Notes: generated by a model from the sequence alone, not told the origin. Numbered from the stretch's first letter, positions 8,216 through 17,379 are shown. The stretch: DNA of 64,000 nucleotides from JAEUKH01 sp964447205 (GCA_964447205.1 CAYUSB010000036.1:1-64000), one strand, 5' to 3'. Translations and numbers: made by a program.

Positions 8216-9006
8216 TCACCCCGCCCCGCGCCTCACCCCTCCGCCCCGCAGGTCGCCACACAGCACGCTAAGCATGCCCAGCACCGCCGGGGCCGCCGTC
8301 TCCGTGCGCAGCACCCGCGGGCCGAGCGAGACTGGCACAAAGCCCGCTCCTCGGGCCGCCTCCACCTCCTCCGGGTCCAAGCCCCCCTCAGGCCCGACCA
8401 GCACCGCCACCCCCCCAGCCCGAACAGCCTCTCCGTCGCCCACCGCGGCCCCAAGGGCCCCGCCCGTCCGCGGGCAGGCCACCAGCCTCACCCGGGGCCC
8501 TGCCCCCCCTCCAGGGCCCGCAGAGCGTCGCCCAGCGGCAGCGCCTCATCCACCGCGGGAACGTCCGCCCGACCACACTGCCGCGCGGCCTCCTCGGCGA
8601 TGCGCAGGAGCCGCCCCCTCCGCCCGTCGCCCCGCCCCCCCCGGGCCTGCGGAACCGACCGCCGCGTAAACACCGGGACCACCCGGGCCACCCCGAGCTC
8701 GGTGGCCTGCCGCACGATGTCGTCGAGCTTGTCGCCCTTGGGAACCCCCTGCAGCCACACGACCCGGGCCGCGTCGGGACCGACCCCGGCCGTGGGCGTC
8801 TCCGTAAGCTCGGCCCAGGCCGCCCGGGCGTCGATGGCCACCAGGGTGGCCTCGGCCCGCTGCCCGGCTCCGTCGAAGAGCTCGACCCGGTCGCCCACCC
8901 GGGCCCGCAGCACCCGGGTGAGGTGGTGATGGGCCTCGCCATCAAGAGACACCCGCACCCCGAAGCCCACCAGGGCCCCCACGGGCACCCGCACCCGCTC
9001 GGTCAC
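8216..9006 (-). pseudogene. rsmE: 16S rRNA (uracil1498-N3)-methyltransferase, frameshifted in a C7 tract
   Basis: The first part carries the RsmE N-terminal PUA-like domain and the start of the SPOUT fold (HHLTRVLRARVGDRVELFDG, QGVPKGDKLDDIVRQATELG, EEAARQCGR). The C-terminal SPOUT knot (VAVLVGPEGGLDPEEVEAA, LGPRVLRTETAAPAVL) is in a different frame. They join if one base is added to the run of seven C (plus strand) at 8503-8509. The enzyme methylates U1498 of 16S rRNA and is normally maintained, so a homopolymer sequencing error is the simplest explanation. The GTG start at 9006 overlaps the prmA stop in a GTGA, giving a coupled prmA-rsmE pair as in many bacteria. Confidence 0.85.
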
Positions 9007-9863
9007 GGCCGACGGAACACCGGGCACACCCACTGCCCCTCGACCTCGGCCCCCGCCGGAACCAGTCCCACCCCACGGTACGCCGCCTCGACCGCCTCCC
9101 CCTGCTCGACCAGGATGCCCGACAAGACCAGGGTCCCGCCCGAATCAACCCGCGCGGCCACGGTGGCAGCGTTCGGGACGAGTACGGAGGCCTCGATGTT
9201 GGCCACCACGAGGGAGGCCGTCTCGGGCACCACTTCGAAGCCCCCCACCCGCAGGTCGCACCGCGCGGACAGGCCCAGAGAGACCGCGTTTTCGTTGGCG
9301 TTGTCGATGGACTCGGGGTCGATGTCGTTGCCGATCACCCGGGCCACCCCGTGCCCGAGGGCCACAAACCCCAGGATGCCCGATCCGCACCCGAGGTCGA
9401 GGAGGAGGGGCTGCGGGCTCGCCGCGAGGGCTGACTCAAGGGCCCGGGCGGCCAGGGCCGTGGAGGGGTGTTGTCCCGTTCCGAAGGCCCGGCCGGGGTC
9501 GAGGCGCAGGACGAGGTCGCCCGGCTCGGGCTCGTACTCCAGCCAGTTGGGAACGATGACCACGGTGGGGGTGATGCGGGTGGGCTTCCAGTGGGCCTTC
9601 CAGGCGTCGCGCCAGGCGTCGCCCACGACGGCGTCGAGGCGCACGGCGAAGTCGGCCGCGAGGGCGTCGTGGGCCTCCTGGGCGCTGGCCGCGTCGGCGA
9701 AGCTGGCCACCAGGGTGACCCCCGCGGGGCCGCCCTTGACGAGGGTGCTGGCGTCGCGCTCCTCGATGCCGTCGGCCCCGAAGAGGGTGAGCCTGCCAAT
9801 AAGAACATCGACGTCGTCGGGGGCGGCCTCGACGTACAACACGGGGTATTGCGGTTGGGTCAT
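9003..9863 (-). CDS. prmA: Ribosomal protein L11 methyltransferase
   Basis: The 286-residue protein has the class I methyltransferase motifs typical of PrmA: DPGRAFGTGQHPST at about residues 125-135, the SAM-binding LLLDLGCGSGILGF at about 153-166, NDIDPESIDNANENA, and VVANI. The N-terminal half is the substrate-recognition domain that positions ribosomal protein L11 for multiple lysine and N-terminal methylations. I chose the ATG at 9863 since upstream sequence in frame is antisense to the next gene and not protein-like. It is followed directly by rsmE, with a 4-base overlap. This is a cytosolic translation-modification unit. Confidence 0.9.
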   Translation of the reverse strand: MTQPQYPVLYVEAAPDDVDVLIGRLTLFGADGIEERDASTLVKGGPAGVTLVASFADAASAQEAHDALAADFAVRLDAVVGDAWRDAWKAHWKPTRITPTVVIVPNWLEYEPEPGDLVLRLDPGRAFGTGQHPSTALAARALESALAASPQPLLLDLGCGSGILGFVALGHGVARVIGNDIDPESIDNANENAVSLGLSARCDLRVGGFEVVPETASLVVANIEASVLVPNAATVAARVDSGGTLVLSGILVEQGEAVEAAYRGVGLVPAGAEVEGQWVCPVFRRP

Positions 9864-9892
9864 TGGGAGGGAGTGCGGTGGGGCCGCGGGGT

Positions 9893-10822
9893 TCAGTCTC
9901 CCGCGACGTTGATCCGGAGTTGGGCGGGGGTGGGTGCGGTGCCCGGGCCATCGCCGCCTGCGACGACGAAGTACGTCCCGACGGCCACCCCGGCCACGAG
10001 CACGGCGGCCCCCGTCCAGAACCACCACCGCGACGTGATGGAGGCTCTGGGGGGCGCGGGGACCACCACCCGCAGCGGGGCGAAGGCGTCACCCCGAGAG
10101 GCTACGGCCAGGCCATTGGGGTCGACCGCCTCGAAGTAGTACTCCAGAACCGGCGGGGCCACGGACTCCCCCGGGATGCGCGCGGCGTACCCGGCCCCGG
10201 CCCGGGCCGTGGGCTGTCGGCGAAAGAGCCCCACGCTGCCCGGGCGCCACGCGAGGACGAGGCCCGCGGCCCGGCGGTCGGGGTCGGTCATGGAGGCGTC
10301 GAGGGTGAGGTCGGTGAAGCGCGGGTGCTCGGCCGGAGAGCGATGCTCGATGGTGACGGGACGCTGCACCGTGGGGGGGCGGTCGACCTGCACGAGGCCC
10401 GGGCGCCCGGCGGCCACCCAACGCTGCCGGACCTCCTCGAAGAAGGTCCGCACCCGGGGGGCCAGGGACGGGGCGAGCTGGTGGGTCGGGCTTCGCCCCA
10501 GGAGCCGCCGGAAGGCCCCCTCGGCCTCCTCGTTGCGCGAAAGGGCCAGGTACGACAGCCCCAGGAGCTCGTAGATCTCCAGCTCCTGGGCCGGGGCGTC
10601 GCCCCCGCGGATGAGGGCCGCCGAGAGGCTCTGGACGGCCTCCTCGTACTGGAGCTCGTCGTACTGCTGGCGCCCGGTGGCCACGAGTCGGCTCGCCGGG
10701 GTGCTGGCCCCGGGCGTCTGCTGGGCCCACCCCGCACGGGGCAGGGCCACGGCCGACAGGACCATCCCAAGGCCCAGGACAACGGCGATACCACGCGAGG
10801 AGGACGACACGACGGGGGCCAA
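9893..10822 (-). CDS. Exported TPR protein with a C-terminal membrane anchor
   Basis: The protein has about 309 residues. Its N-terminal hydrophobic stretch (VVLGLGMVLSAVALP) ends at GWAQQ, a plausible signal peptidase site. Residues about 45-120 form tetratricopeptide-like helices (ARQQYDELQYEEAVQSL-type spacing, YELLGLSYLALSRNEEAEGAFRRLL). A middle beta-rich region follows, then a C-terminal membrane segment (FWTGAAVLVAGVAVGTYFVV). The layout suggests a periplasmic scaffold protein anchored at the C-terminus, a common myxobacterial type of unknown role. The codon at 10822 is TTG; a GTG four codons later is an alternative start. It lies 29 bases upstream of prmA on the same strand and could share its transcript. 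Confidence 0.6.
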   Translation of the reverse strand: MAPVVSSSSRGIAVVLGLGMVLSAVALPRAGWAQQTPGASTPASRLVATGRQQYDELQYEEAVQSLSAALIRGGDAPAQELEIYELLGLSYLALSRNEEAEGAFRRLLGRSPTHQLAPSLAPRVRTFFEEVRQRWVAAGRPGLVQVDRPPTVQRPVTIEHRSPAEHPRFTDLTLDASMTDPDRRAAGLVLAWRPGSVGLFRRQPTARAGAGYAARIPGESVAPPVLEYYFEAVDPNGLAVASRGDAFAPLRVVVPAPPRASITSRWWFWTGAAVLVAGVAVGTYFVVAGGDGPGTAPTPAQLRINVAGD

Positions 10823-10823
10823 T

Positions 10824-11573
10824 CTACGTGCCCCCGGGCGCGGACGTCAACGCGGCTGCGCGGCGGGCCCGGCGTCGCTGGACGTTCATCCCGATGTAGG
10901 TGAGGTCGATGACGAGGTTGGCCGCGTACACGAAGTACATGTACCCGTAGGTCGGGGGCTCGGGGACCGTCGGGTGGGTGATGAGGAACCCGCCCTGAAA
11001 CTGGGCGGGCCACCACGTGTAGAGGAAGACCGACCCGGCCGCGGTCCCGATCATCTTGAGCCAGGCCGCGGGGTAGCTCATCCCCCGACCGTCAGGGCGG
11101 TTGACGAACATGAAGATGTACATCAACCCCATGGCGACGTTCATGGTCATGGACGAGGCCACGCCCTTGAGGTCATTGAAGTAGATCGTAAACGTGTAGA
11201 TCCACAGGGCCGACAGCGCGAGGCTGGCCGCCGCCACGGGGTAGAACCACCTCTGCAGCCAGGGGATGGTCTGCACGGCCCGGCCGTGGGCGAAGAACTG
11301 GTACAGGATCACCAGGTCGAACACGAGCCACAGCCGGTTGCCCCACACAAAGAACCAGAACAGCCGTGCGTCGGTGAGGTTGAACGAGAAGATGAACTCC
11401 CAGCACACGTTGAGCATGAGCGACGACCACGGGACCCCGTAGCTCTTGTCGCGGTGGCTCACCCAGATGATGTGCAGGTAGGCGGCGGTCCAGGCGAGGT
11501 ACATGACCGCTCCCACCGCGAGTTGGGTGGGGGAGAAGCCCGGCTGGGCGAGGATCTCATCGAGGATCGACAT
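10824..11573 (-). CDS. Seven-helix membrane protein resembling transmembrane terpene cyclases
   Basis: The 249-residue protein is almost entirely membrane helices, about seven. After helix 1 it has SYGVPWSSLMLNVCWEFIFSF, matching the pattern seen in Pyr4/PaxB-type transmembrane terpene cyclases, where a conserved Asn-x2-Trp-Glu in the second helix contributes the catalytic acid. A further conserved-looking region is PWLQRWFYPVAAAS. Those enzymes protonate polyprenyl epoxides or other meroterpenoid substrates; bacterial homologues exist but few are characterised. I chose the ATG at 11573. No prenyltransferase or epoxidase gene is next to it, so function is inferred from fold pattern alone and the protein may have another job. 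Confidence 0.45.
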   Translation of the reverse strand: MSILDEILAQPGFSPTQLAVGAVMYLAWTAAYLHIIWVSHRDKSYGVPWSSLMLNVCWEFIFSFNLTDARLFWFFVWGNRLWLVFDLVILYQFFAHGRAVQTIPWLQRWFYPVAAASLALSALWIYTFTIYFNDLKGVASSMTMNVAMGLMYIFMFVNRPDGRGMSYPAAWLKMIGTAAGSVFLYTWWPAQFQGGFLITHPTVPEPPTYGYMYFVYAANLVIDLTYIGMNVQRRRARRAAALTSAPGGT

Positions 11574-11606
11574 CGGGGGGTCGGGCGATGGTATCCCGAG
11601 CGGGCC

Positions 11607-11963
11607 ATGCGAGGCCTCTCTCATCTCGCGTTTCGTTCGGGCCAGGTCGATCGGGTGGTGGACTTCTACGCCGAGGTCTTCGGCCTCCCCGTGGTGCGCC
11701 GGGGCCCCGACCGGGCCTGGCTCTCCCTCGGCCCGGGCTCGGTGCTGATGATCGAGGCCCGCGGGCCCGACGAGCCCGAGGTGCCCGATGGGTCGATGGA
11801 GTTCTTCGCCGTGGCGACCGACCCGGAGGGCCTCGAGGCCCTCGTGTCCCGCTGCGCCGCCCGGGGCCTCGCGATCGAGCACCGTACAGCCTGGACGGTG
11901 TACCTCCGCGACCCCGACGGCCGTCGGGTGGGGGCCTCGTGTTACCCCTTCCCCGCGGGCTGA
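11607..11963 (+). CDS. VOC-superfamily (glyoxalase/bleomycin-resistance fold) protein
   Basis: The 118-residue protein has the paired beta-alpha-beta-beta-beta modules of the vicinal oxygen chelate fold: it opens LSHLAFRSGQVDRVVDFYAEVFGLPVV, and ends with VYLRDPDGRRVG. His6 and Glu50 sit where the family often keeps metal ligands, but the second module's usual Glu is replaced, so metal binding is uncertain. These proteins range from lyases to drug-binding proteins. It is divergently arranged from the membrane protein at 10824-11573, with only 33 bases between starts. The actual substrate is unknown. The start at 11607 is the first ATG consistent with the fold. Confidence 0.7.
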   Translation: MRGLSHLAFRSGQVDRVVDFYAEVFGLPVVRRGPDRAWLSLGPGSVLMIEARGPDEPEVPDGSMEFFAVATDPEGLEALVSRCAARGLAIEHRTAWTVYLRDPDGRRVGASCYPFPAG

Positions 11964-12000
11964 CCCTCGGCAGCGGGATGGAATGGTCAGGGAGGGTTGA

Positions 12001-13194
12001 CTACAGAGAGACGGGAGCGGGCGGCAGGGGTCCCGCCCCGAAGTCGCCGCGGCCGAGCTGGCCGTTGCCGTTTCCGCCCCAGCACGAGACCGATCCGTCG
12101 CCGCGCAGGGCGCAGGTGAAGTCTCCGCCGGCGGCGAGGGCCACGACGTTGTCGACGCCCATCACGGGGGTGGGGGCCATGCGGTCGGTGGTCGACCCGT
12201 CGCCGAGCTGTCCGCCCATGTTGCTGCCGAAGCAGACCACGGCGCCCGTACGTCGGGCCACGCAGGTGTGCTGGTTGCCGCACGACACGTAGGTGGCGTC
12301 GGCGATCCCCAGGACGGCCGTCGGGGCGTTGCGGTTGGTGGTCGACCCGTCGCCGAGCTGCCCCGACCCGTTGGCCCCCCAGCACACCACGGCCCCGCCC
12401 TGACGCACGGCGCACGAGTGATTGCCCCCGGCCGAGACCTGCACCGCGTCGGCCAGGCCCATCACCGGGACGCTCTGGATGGCCCCCATCGACTGTCCCT
12501 GGCCGAGCTGTCCGAGGGTCCCGGCTCCCCAGCACACCACGCCCCCGTTGTCGCGCAGGGCGCAGGTGTGGTTGTTGCCGGCGTCGAGGGCGATGAGGTC
12601 GGTGATGACCGTCATGCCCGTGACCGTCGAGGGGAAGGCCCGGCTGCCCGCGACCGATCCGTCGCCCACCTGGCCCTGGTCGTTGCCCCCCCAACACGAG
12701 GCCTGCCCCGACTGGCGCAGGGCGCAGGTGTGGGCGTTGCCCGCCGTAACCGCGATGGCGTCTGCGATGCTCGACACGTCGACGGCCCCCATGGGCTGGG
12801 TCATCTCCATGCCAAACCCGAGCTGGCCGTTGCGGTTGGTGCCCCAACACTTGACAGCCCCGGTCTGCAGGACCGCGCAGGCGTGGAAGCCCCCGACGGC
12901 CACGTCGCGGGACGCCCCCACATTGGGGACGGCCCCGGGGGCGGCCCGGTCGGTGGTGGTGCTGTCTCCGAGCTGCTCGCCGTTGTTACGGCCCCAACAC
13001 ACCACGGCCCCGTCGCTCTTGCGGGCGCAGGCCGTCGTGAAGGTGGCCGACAGGCGAACCCCGCGGCCGTCGCCGGTGACCCCGCCCCCGCCGCCGGCGT
13101 CGGGGGTCGAGGAGTCGCCGCCGCAGCCCGTCGCCGCGAAGGCCGCGACGAGTGCCATCGAAGAAACCAGACGGAAGGTCATCGGGGAGTACAT
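12001..13194 (-). CDS. RCC1-repeat lipoprotein
   Basis: The 397-residue protein has a lipoprotein signal (ALVAAFAATGC) followed by a Gly/Asp-rich linker. The rest is seven RCC1-like blades of about 50 residues, each with a core like HTCALR.G.V.CWG.N..GQLG.G. Such a propeller is expected to form a seven-bladed disc exposed at the outer membrane or cell surface. The blades keep paired cysteines (the C in HTCA and in VCWG), which may form disulphides in the periplasm. It begins directly after the stop of the following-listed gene (TGAATG), so the two are one transcript. The ligand is unknown; this is a common myxobacterial surface protein type. Confidence 0.8.
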   Translation of the reverse strand: MYSPMTFRLVSSMALVAAFAATGCGGDSSTPDAGGGGGVTGDGRGVRLSATFTTACARKSDGAVVCWGRNNGEQLGDSTTTDRAAPGAVPNVGASRDVAVGGFHACAVLQTGAVKCWGTNRNGQLGFGMEMTQPMGAVDVSSIADAIAVTAGNAHTCALRQSGQASCWGGNDQGQVGDGSVAGSRAFPSTVTGMTVITDLIALDAGNNHTCALRDNGGVVCWGAGTLGQLGQGQSMGAIQSVPVMGLADAVQVSAGGNHSCAVRQGGAVVCWGANGSGQLGDGSTTNRNAPTAVLGIADATYVSCGNQHTCVARRTGAVVCFGSNMGGQLGDGSTTDRMAPTPVMGVDNVVALAAGGDFTCALRGDGSVSCWGGNGNGQLGRGDFGAGPLPPAPVSL

Positions 13195-14211
13195 TCAGCG
13201 GTAGCGGAGGGCGACGCCGTTGTCACCGACGGCCCAGAGGTTGTTGGCCGCGGAGCCCCACAAGGCCCGGAGCGTGGCGGTGGTGTTGCTCGGGACGGTG
13301 GTGAAGGCGGTCCCGTTCCAGTGCACGATGATGCCGCCGTTGCCGACGGCCCACACGTCGTTGGGGGCCACGGCCCACACGGCGTTGAGGGGCTCGGTGG
13401 TGCCCGTCAGGACGCGCTCCCAGGCGGTGCCATTCCAGTGACGGGCGGCGCTGTTGCCCACGAGCCAGACGTCGTTGGGACCGGTGCCCGAGACGCCGAA
13501 GTAGTACACCGAGCCCGGAAACTCGATGGGAGCCCAGGTCGTCCCGTCCCAGCGGTAGACCCGCTGTCCCGCGGCGTAGACGTTGTCGGCGCTCGTGCCC
13601 CACACGGAGTACAGGTCGCTGCCGGGCACGATGCCCGTGGCGCGACGCTGCCAGGTGGAGCCGTTCCAGTGCAGGGCCATGTCGGCCCCGACGGCCCAGA
13701 TGTCGTCGGGGGCCCGACCCCAGATGGCCCGGATCACCACCCCCTGGGCCGGCATCGTGCCCGCGCTGCGGGCCCCCTGCACCCGTAGGATGCGGTTGAC
13801 CCCGACGTCCATCGACCCGTCCTCGGGTTGGGTCGTGCCGGCCGCGAAGAAGCTGCCCGCCTCGACCCCGCCGATCGCCGTGAGGTTGAAGGCCACCGCG
13901 GGGCCGTTCATCCCCTCGACGGTGAGCCCGAGGTCGGGGCCGGCCACCCACGCGGTCCCATTGAAGCGACGGATCACCGTCGACCCGATGGCGTACACGT
14001 TGTCGGCCCCGGTGCCCCAGACCCCCGTAAGGCCCTGGTTGGCCCCCGCGGGCACGACGGCCCAGGTGCCCGTGACACCCCCGCCTCCGCCGCCACCACC
14101 GCCGCCGGGTCCGTCGTCGCCGCAGCCCGTCCCGACCGCGACGGTCAGGCACAAGGCCGCGGCGCGCCCGAGGAGGCTGCGCCGTACGCTCCCTGCATCG
14201 TGAGAGCGCAC
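13195..14211 (-). CDS. Trp-Gly repeat beta-propeller lipoprotein
   Basis: The 338-residue protein has a lipobox (AVGTGC) and a poly-Gly linker, then six or more repeats around the cores VWGTGADNVYAIG, IWGRAPDDIWAVG, VWGTSADNVYAAG and LWGSAANNLWAVG. Between cores are segments such as HWNGTAWERVLTG, so each unit is about 45 residues, consistent with a beta-propeller. It is immediately upstream of the RCC1 lipoprotein on the same strand and 3 bases downstream of the NIDO-domain protein, so all three surface proteins form one operon. No catalytic motif is visible. A role in surface binding is inferred only from architecture. Confidence 0.75.
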   Translation of the reverse strand: MRSHDAGSVRRSLLGRAAALCLTVAVGTGCGDDGPGGGGGGGGGGVTGTWAVVPAGANQGLTGVWGTGADNVYAIGSTVIRRFNGTAWVAGPDLGLTVEGMNGPAVAFNLTAIGGVEAGSFFAAGTTQPEDGSMDVGVNRILRVQGARSAGTMPAQGVVIRAIWGRAPDDIWAVGADMALHWNGSTWQRRATGIVPGSDLYSVWGTSADNVYAAGQRVYRWDGTTWAPIEFPGSVYYFGVSGTGPNDVWLVGNSAARHWNGTAWERVLTGTTEPLNAVWAVAPNDVWAVGNGGIIVHWNGTAFTTVPSNTTATLRALWGSAANNLWAVGDNGVALRYR

Positions 14212-14214
14212 CGC

Positions 14215-15945
14215 TCAGCGCCCGCCGCCCGAACGCCGACGCCGACGGGCTACCACGGCCGCCCCGAGGGCCATGCCCAGGGCCAGGAGCTTGCTGTTCG
14301 TACGGCCCGCAGGGACCGTGCTGCACGCGCACCCGCCGCGGTCGCCCGGGGTGAAGAACAGCCCCGAGTCGACGCCCGCGTCCGCCCGCGGCCCGCCGTC
14401 CGTCCGAGGAACATCCCGCGGGGGAGTGCCCGCGTCCGTCCCCGGGGCCACGTCCTGGCCCGGGGTGCCCGCGTCCCGCGGAGGCTCACGCCCCGGGGTG
14501 CACTCGCCCATCTGGCAGATCTCCCCCGAGGGGCACAGGCGCGAGTCGGGGCCCGACTCACACGCGTCGCGGCAGCGGCCCTCGGCGCAGTACGTCCCCG
14601 TCGGGCACGTCACGCCCACGCACGCATCCGGCACGCAGAACCCATCGGGCTGGCACGTCTGCCCCGGCCCACACGGGGTGCACTGGCACGACGGGACGCA
14701 GCGCCCGAGATTGCCGCGGCCCGGATCGGGCTGACACACCTCGCGCTCGCCGCAGCGCACCCCAGCGCAGGGGTCGACGCAACGGCCGCCCACGCAGTAG
14801 CGCCCATTGGGGCACGCGAACCCGTCGCAGATCCCCACGCACATCCCGCCCGCGCAGCGCTGCCCCATGGGGCAGGTCACGTCGATGCAGGCCGTCTCGA
14901 TGCACGCCCCGCGGTCGTTGCAGGTGCGCCCCGTGAGGCACCCGAGCTCGCCCTGGCAGCGGTCGACGCACGAGCCCCGGTCACAGATCTGGTTGAGGGG
15001 ACACAGGTCGTCGCTGTCATCCACCTGGCCGTTGCAGTCGTTGTCGAAGCCGTTGCAGCGGCGGGGACCCGGCATGTTCTGCTGGCGGCAGACGACCCCG
15101 GAGCCCTCGCACACCGTGATGCCCTGGCCGCAGAGGCCCATCTGACCGGGCACCTGGCAGGGCATGCCCGCGCCCATGCACCCGAAGATGTCGCCCGAGC
15201 CACGGATCTGGAACCGGTAGAGGCCCGGCGAGCCGCCGGGCACGTTGGTCGTGCGGCACACGTCGATGATGGCCGGCGTACGCGAGGCGGGGAGGGCCAC
15301 GAAGTTCATCCGGTTGCCGGCGTCGAAGCCCACCTGGGCGGGGGTGCCCCCACGGCCGTTCATCCCGCCCGAGGCGTCGCCCGTGGTCCACTCACAGCGG
15401 TTGTAACGAAACTCAACGTCGAAGTCCCCCGTGCTGCTGCACGTGTTGCTCGTCGTGAGGATGAGCTGGAAGTCGTTGAGGAAATTGTGGTGGGAGTTGT
15501 AGTACCCCACGTTGTTCCACGTCACGACGACGCGGTTGGGCTCGACGTGGAAGCAGATGTTGTTGTTGGTCGGGGGGTTGCCCCCGCGGGTGTCCACGTC
15601 GGCCCACCAGGGGGCGATCATGGGCTGGTTGGCCACCGGAAAGGGCTGCGGCGTAAACGTGCCCAGGGGACCACGAAACGTGATGTTCCCGTTGGTGTTG
15701 ACGTACATCGCCCGATGATTCATCCCGTAGAAATTGATCCCCATGGGGAAGGCCGGGGTGATGTCGATGGCCCGACCGTACCCTCCGTCGTCGTTGGGCG
15801 CGACGCAGTTGGAGGCGAGGCCGTAGCCCGACGGGCCACCGAAGCCATTGAGCAAGGGGATCGCCTCGGCGGACTGAGCGCCCGCGCCCAGGAGCGCGCA
15901 CGCGGCCGCGAGGCCAGCGGTAATTCGTCGGAGATTCCAGATCAT
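14215..15945 (-). CDS. NIDO-domain and Cys-rich surface protein with MYXO-CTERM-like tail
   Basis: The 576-residue protein starts with a signal peptide (AAACALLGAGAQSAEA). Residues about 25-240 resemble the extracellular NIDO/nidogen-like domain (APWWADVDTRGGNPP, VVVTWNNVGYYN). Then come a MopE-like segment (CNGFDNDCNGQVDD) and a Cys-rich array of about eight units (C..GQ.C..G.CV). An Asp/Pro-rich linker leads to the tail: CACSTVPAG, a hydrophobic helix and RRRRR, which is the MYXO-CTERM sorting pattern, where the Cys is thought to be processed by a rhombosortase-like protease and lipid-linked. I chose the ATG at 15945. It is first in a three-gene surface-protein operon. Confidence 0.8.
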   Translation of the reverse strand: MIWNLRRITAGLAAACALLGAGAQSAEAIPLLNGFGGPSGYGLASNCVAPNDDGGYGRAIDITPAFPMGINFYGMNHRAMYVNTNGNITFRGPLGTFTPQPFPVANQPMIAPWWADVDTRGGNPPTNNNICFHVEPNRVVVTWNNVGYYNSHHNFLNDFQLILTTSNTCSSTGDFDVEFRYNRCEWTTGDASGGMNGRGGTPAQVGFDAGNRMNFVALPASRTPAIIDVCRTTNVPGGSPGLYRFQIRGSGDIFGCMGAGMPCQVPGQMGLCGQGITVCEGSGVVCRQQNMPGPRRCNGFDNDCNGQVDDSDDLCPLNQICDRGSCVDRCQGELGCLTGRTCNDRGACIETACIDVTCPMGQRCAGGMCVGICDGFACPNGRYCVGGRCVDPCAGVRCGEREVCQPDPGRGNLGRCVPSCQCTPCGPGQTCQPDGFCVPDACVGVTCPTGTYCAEGRCRDACESGPDSRLCPSGEICQMGECTPGREPPRDAGTPGQDVAPGTDAGTPPRDVPRTDGGPRADAGVDSGLFFTPGDRGGCACSTVPAGRTNSKLLALGMALGAAVVARRRRRSGGGR

Positions 15946-16151
15946 CGGCGATGCCTCGTACGGTCGTAGAGATCGGTCGGTCAGCACTGCCCTGACCGCC
16001 AAGCAACGGGTTGGGACGTTTGGACACGCGCCGCGCGACCGTACGACCTTGTCGGCCTTATAGCCTACGTTCCCCCGCCGCGTCGAGGCCCCCCGGGGCG
16101 CCCTGCGACCCCGTTGCCTCGGCGCCCCGTCGGCGCGATGATCGCCCCACG

Positions 16152-17342
16152 ATGGCCCCTGCTCCCTTGTGCAGCCTCCGCGTCACGGCGGCCTTCGCCC
16201 TCCTCGCGGGCTGCGGCGGCGAGGCCCTCGGGCCCACCCCCGACGCCTCCCTCTCCGACGGCCCCGCCCTCGACGCCGGGTCTCCCGCCGACGCCTCTCC
16301 GTTGCCCACGACCGACGCGGGCCCGCCCGTGGACGTCGGCGGTTGGGTCCCCGACGCCCCCGCCGTGCAGGCCCCCATCGAGGCCCCGGCCGACACGTGG
16401 ACGTGGGTTCCGTTTGCGGACTCGGCGTGTGGCAACGGGACCCCCGCGGGCATCGGGGTCAACCTCCGCCCCGGGGCCCGCAAGGTGGTGATCTTCCTCA
16501 TGGGCGGCGGGGGGTGCTGGGACGCCGCGACCTGCCTCGGCCTCGGGACAGCCGCGCACATCCAGGACGACTACACCGGGTCGACCTTCCGCCAGGAGAT
16601 CGGCGGGGCCTCGCGGCTCTTCCTCCTCGACCGGGCCAACCCCCAAAACCCCATGCGCGACGCCCATCTCGTGTACGTCCCATATTGTACGGGCGACATC
16701 CACGGGGGCGACCGGGTCGCGCGGTACAACTACGCCGGGCGGCAGGTCCCCGTGTTCCACGTCGGGGCCCGCAACCTCGCGAGCTACCTCCAGCGGCTCG
16801 TGCGGACCGTCCCGGCGGCCGAGCATGTCGTGCTCACGGGGTCGAGCGCGGGCGGGTTCGGGGCCGGGATTCACTGGTGGCGCGTGGCCGACGCGTGGCC
16901 CAGGGCCCGGGTCGATCTGGTCGACGACTCGGGGCCTCCCGTCACCCCCCCCGCCTTCCGCTGGAGCCAATGGCAACGGGCGTGGAACCTCCAGTTTCCT
17001 CCGGGGTGTACGATGTGCAGCGAGCGCCTGGAGAGCCTGGTGGAGTACTACACCCAGCGGTTCCGTCTGCCCGCGCGGATGGCCCTGCTGTCATACCTCC
17101 AGGACCGCACCATCTCGGGGTACTTCAGCGTCCAGCCCAACGCCTTCGAGGCCCAGCTCCGGGCCCTCGGGCGCGACCAGCTCAACCCCTCGGCCAACGC
17201 CCGGTACTTCTACGCCGCCGGGAGCAACCACGTCCTGCTCGGTTCGCCCAACCTCCGCGGGGCCGACGGCACCACCCTCGGCGCCTTCCTCCAGCAGATG
17301 CTCAACAACGACCCGGCCTGGCGCAGCGTCGGCCCCGAGTAG
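16152..17342 (+). CDS. Pectinacetylesterase-family lipoprotein
   Basis: The 396-residue protein has a lipobox (ALLAGC) and an Asp/Ala/Pro-rich linker to about residue 80. The catalytic domain follows the pectinacetylesterase/Notum pattern: GGGGCWD, YCTGDIHGGD, the nucleophile elbow VLTGSSAGGFG (Ser near residue 237), DSGPP and a late His in GSNHVLL. Family members remove acetyl or acyl groups from polysaccharides or lipid-modified proteins. As a lipoprotein it should act at the cell surface, likely in predation or polymer use. The ATG at 16152 is chosen because it starts the signal peptide. It is divergent from the NIDO-protein operon across a 206-base gap. Confidence 0.8.
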   Translation: MAPAPLCSLRVTAAFALLAGCGGEALGPTPDASLSDGPALDAGSPADASPLPTTDAGPPVDVGGWVPDAPAVQAPIEAPADTWTWVPFADSACGNGTPAGIGVNLRPGARKVVIFLMGGGGCWDAATCLGLGTAAHIQDDYTGSTFRQEIGGASRLFLLDRANPQNPMRDAHLVYVPYCTGDIHGGDRVARYNYAGRQVPVFHVGARNLASYLQRLVRTVPAAEHVVLTGSSAGGFGAGIHWWRVADAWPRARVDLVDDSGPPVTPPAFRWSQWQRAWNLQFPPGCTMCSERLESLVEYYTQRFRLPARMALLSYLQDRTISGYFSVQPNAFEAQLRALGRDQLNPSANARYFYAAGSNHVLLGSPNLRGADGTTLGAFLQQMLNNDPAWRSVGPE

Positions 17343-17379
17343 ACGCTCCTCCCACGGGACGGGGCTCCAGGCCCGGGCT

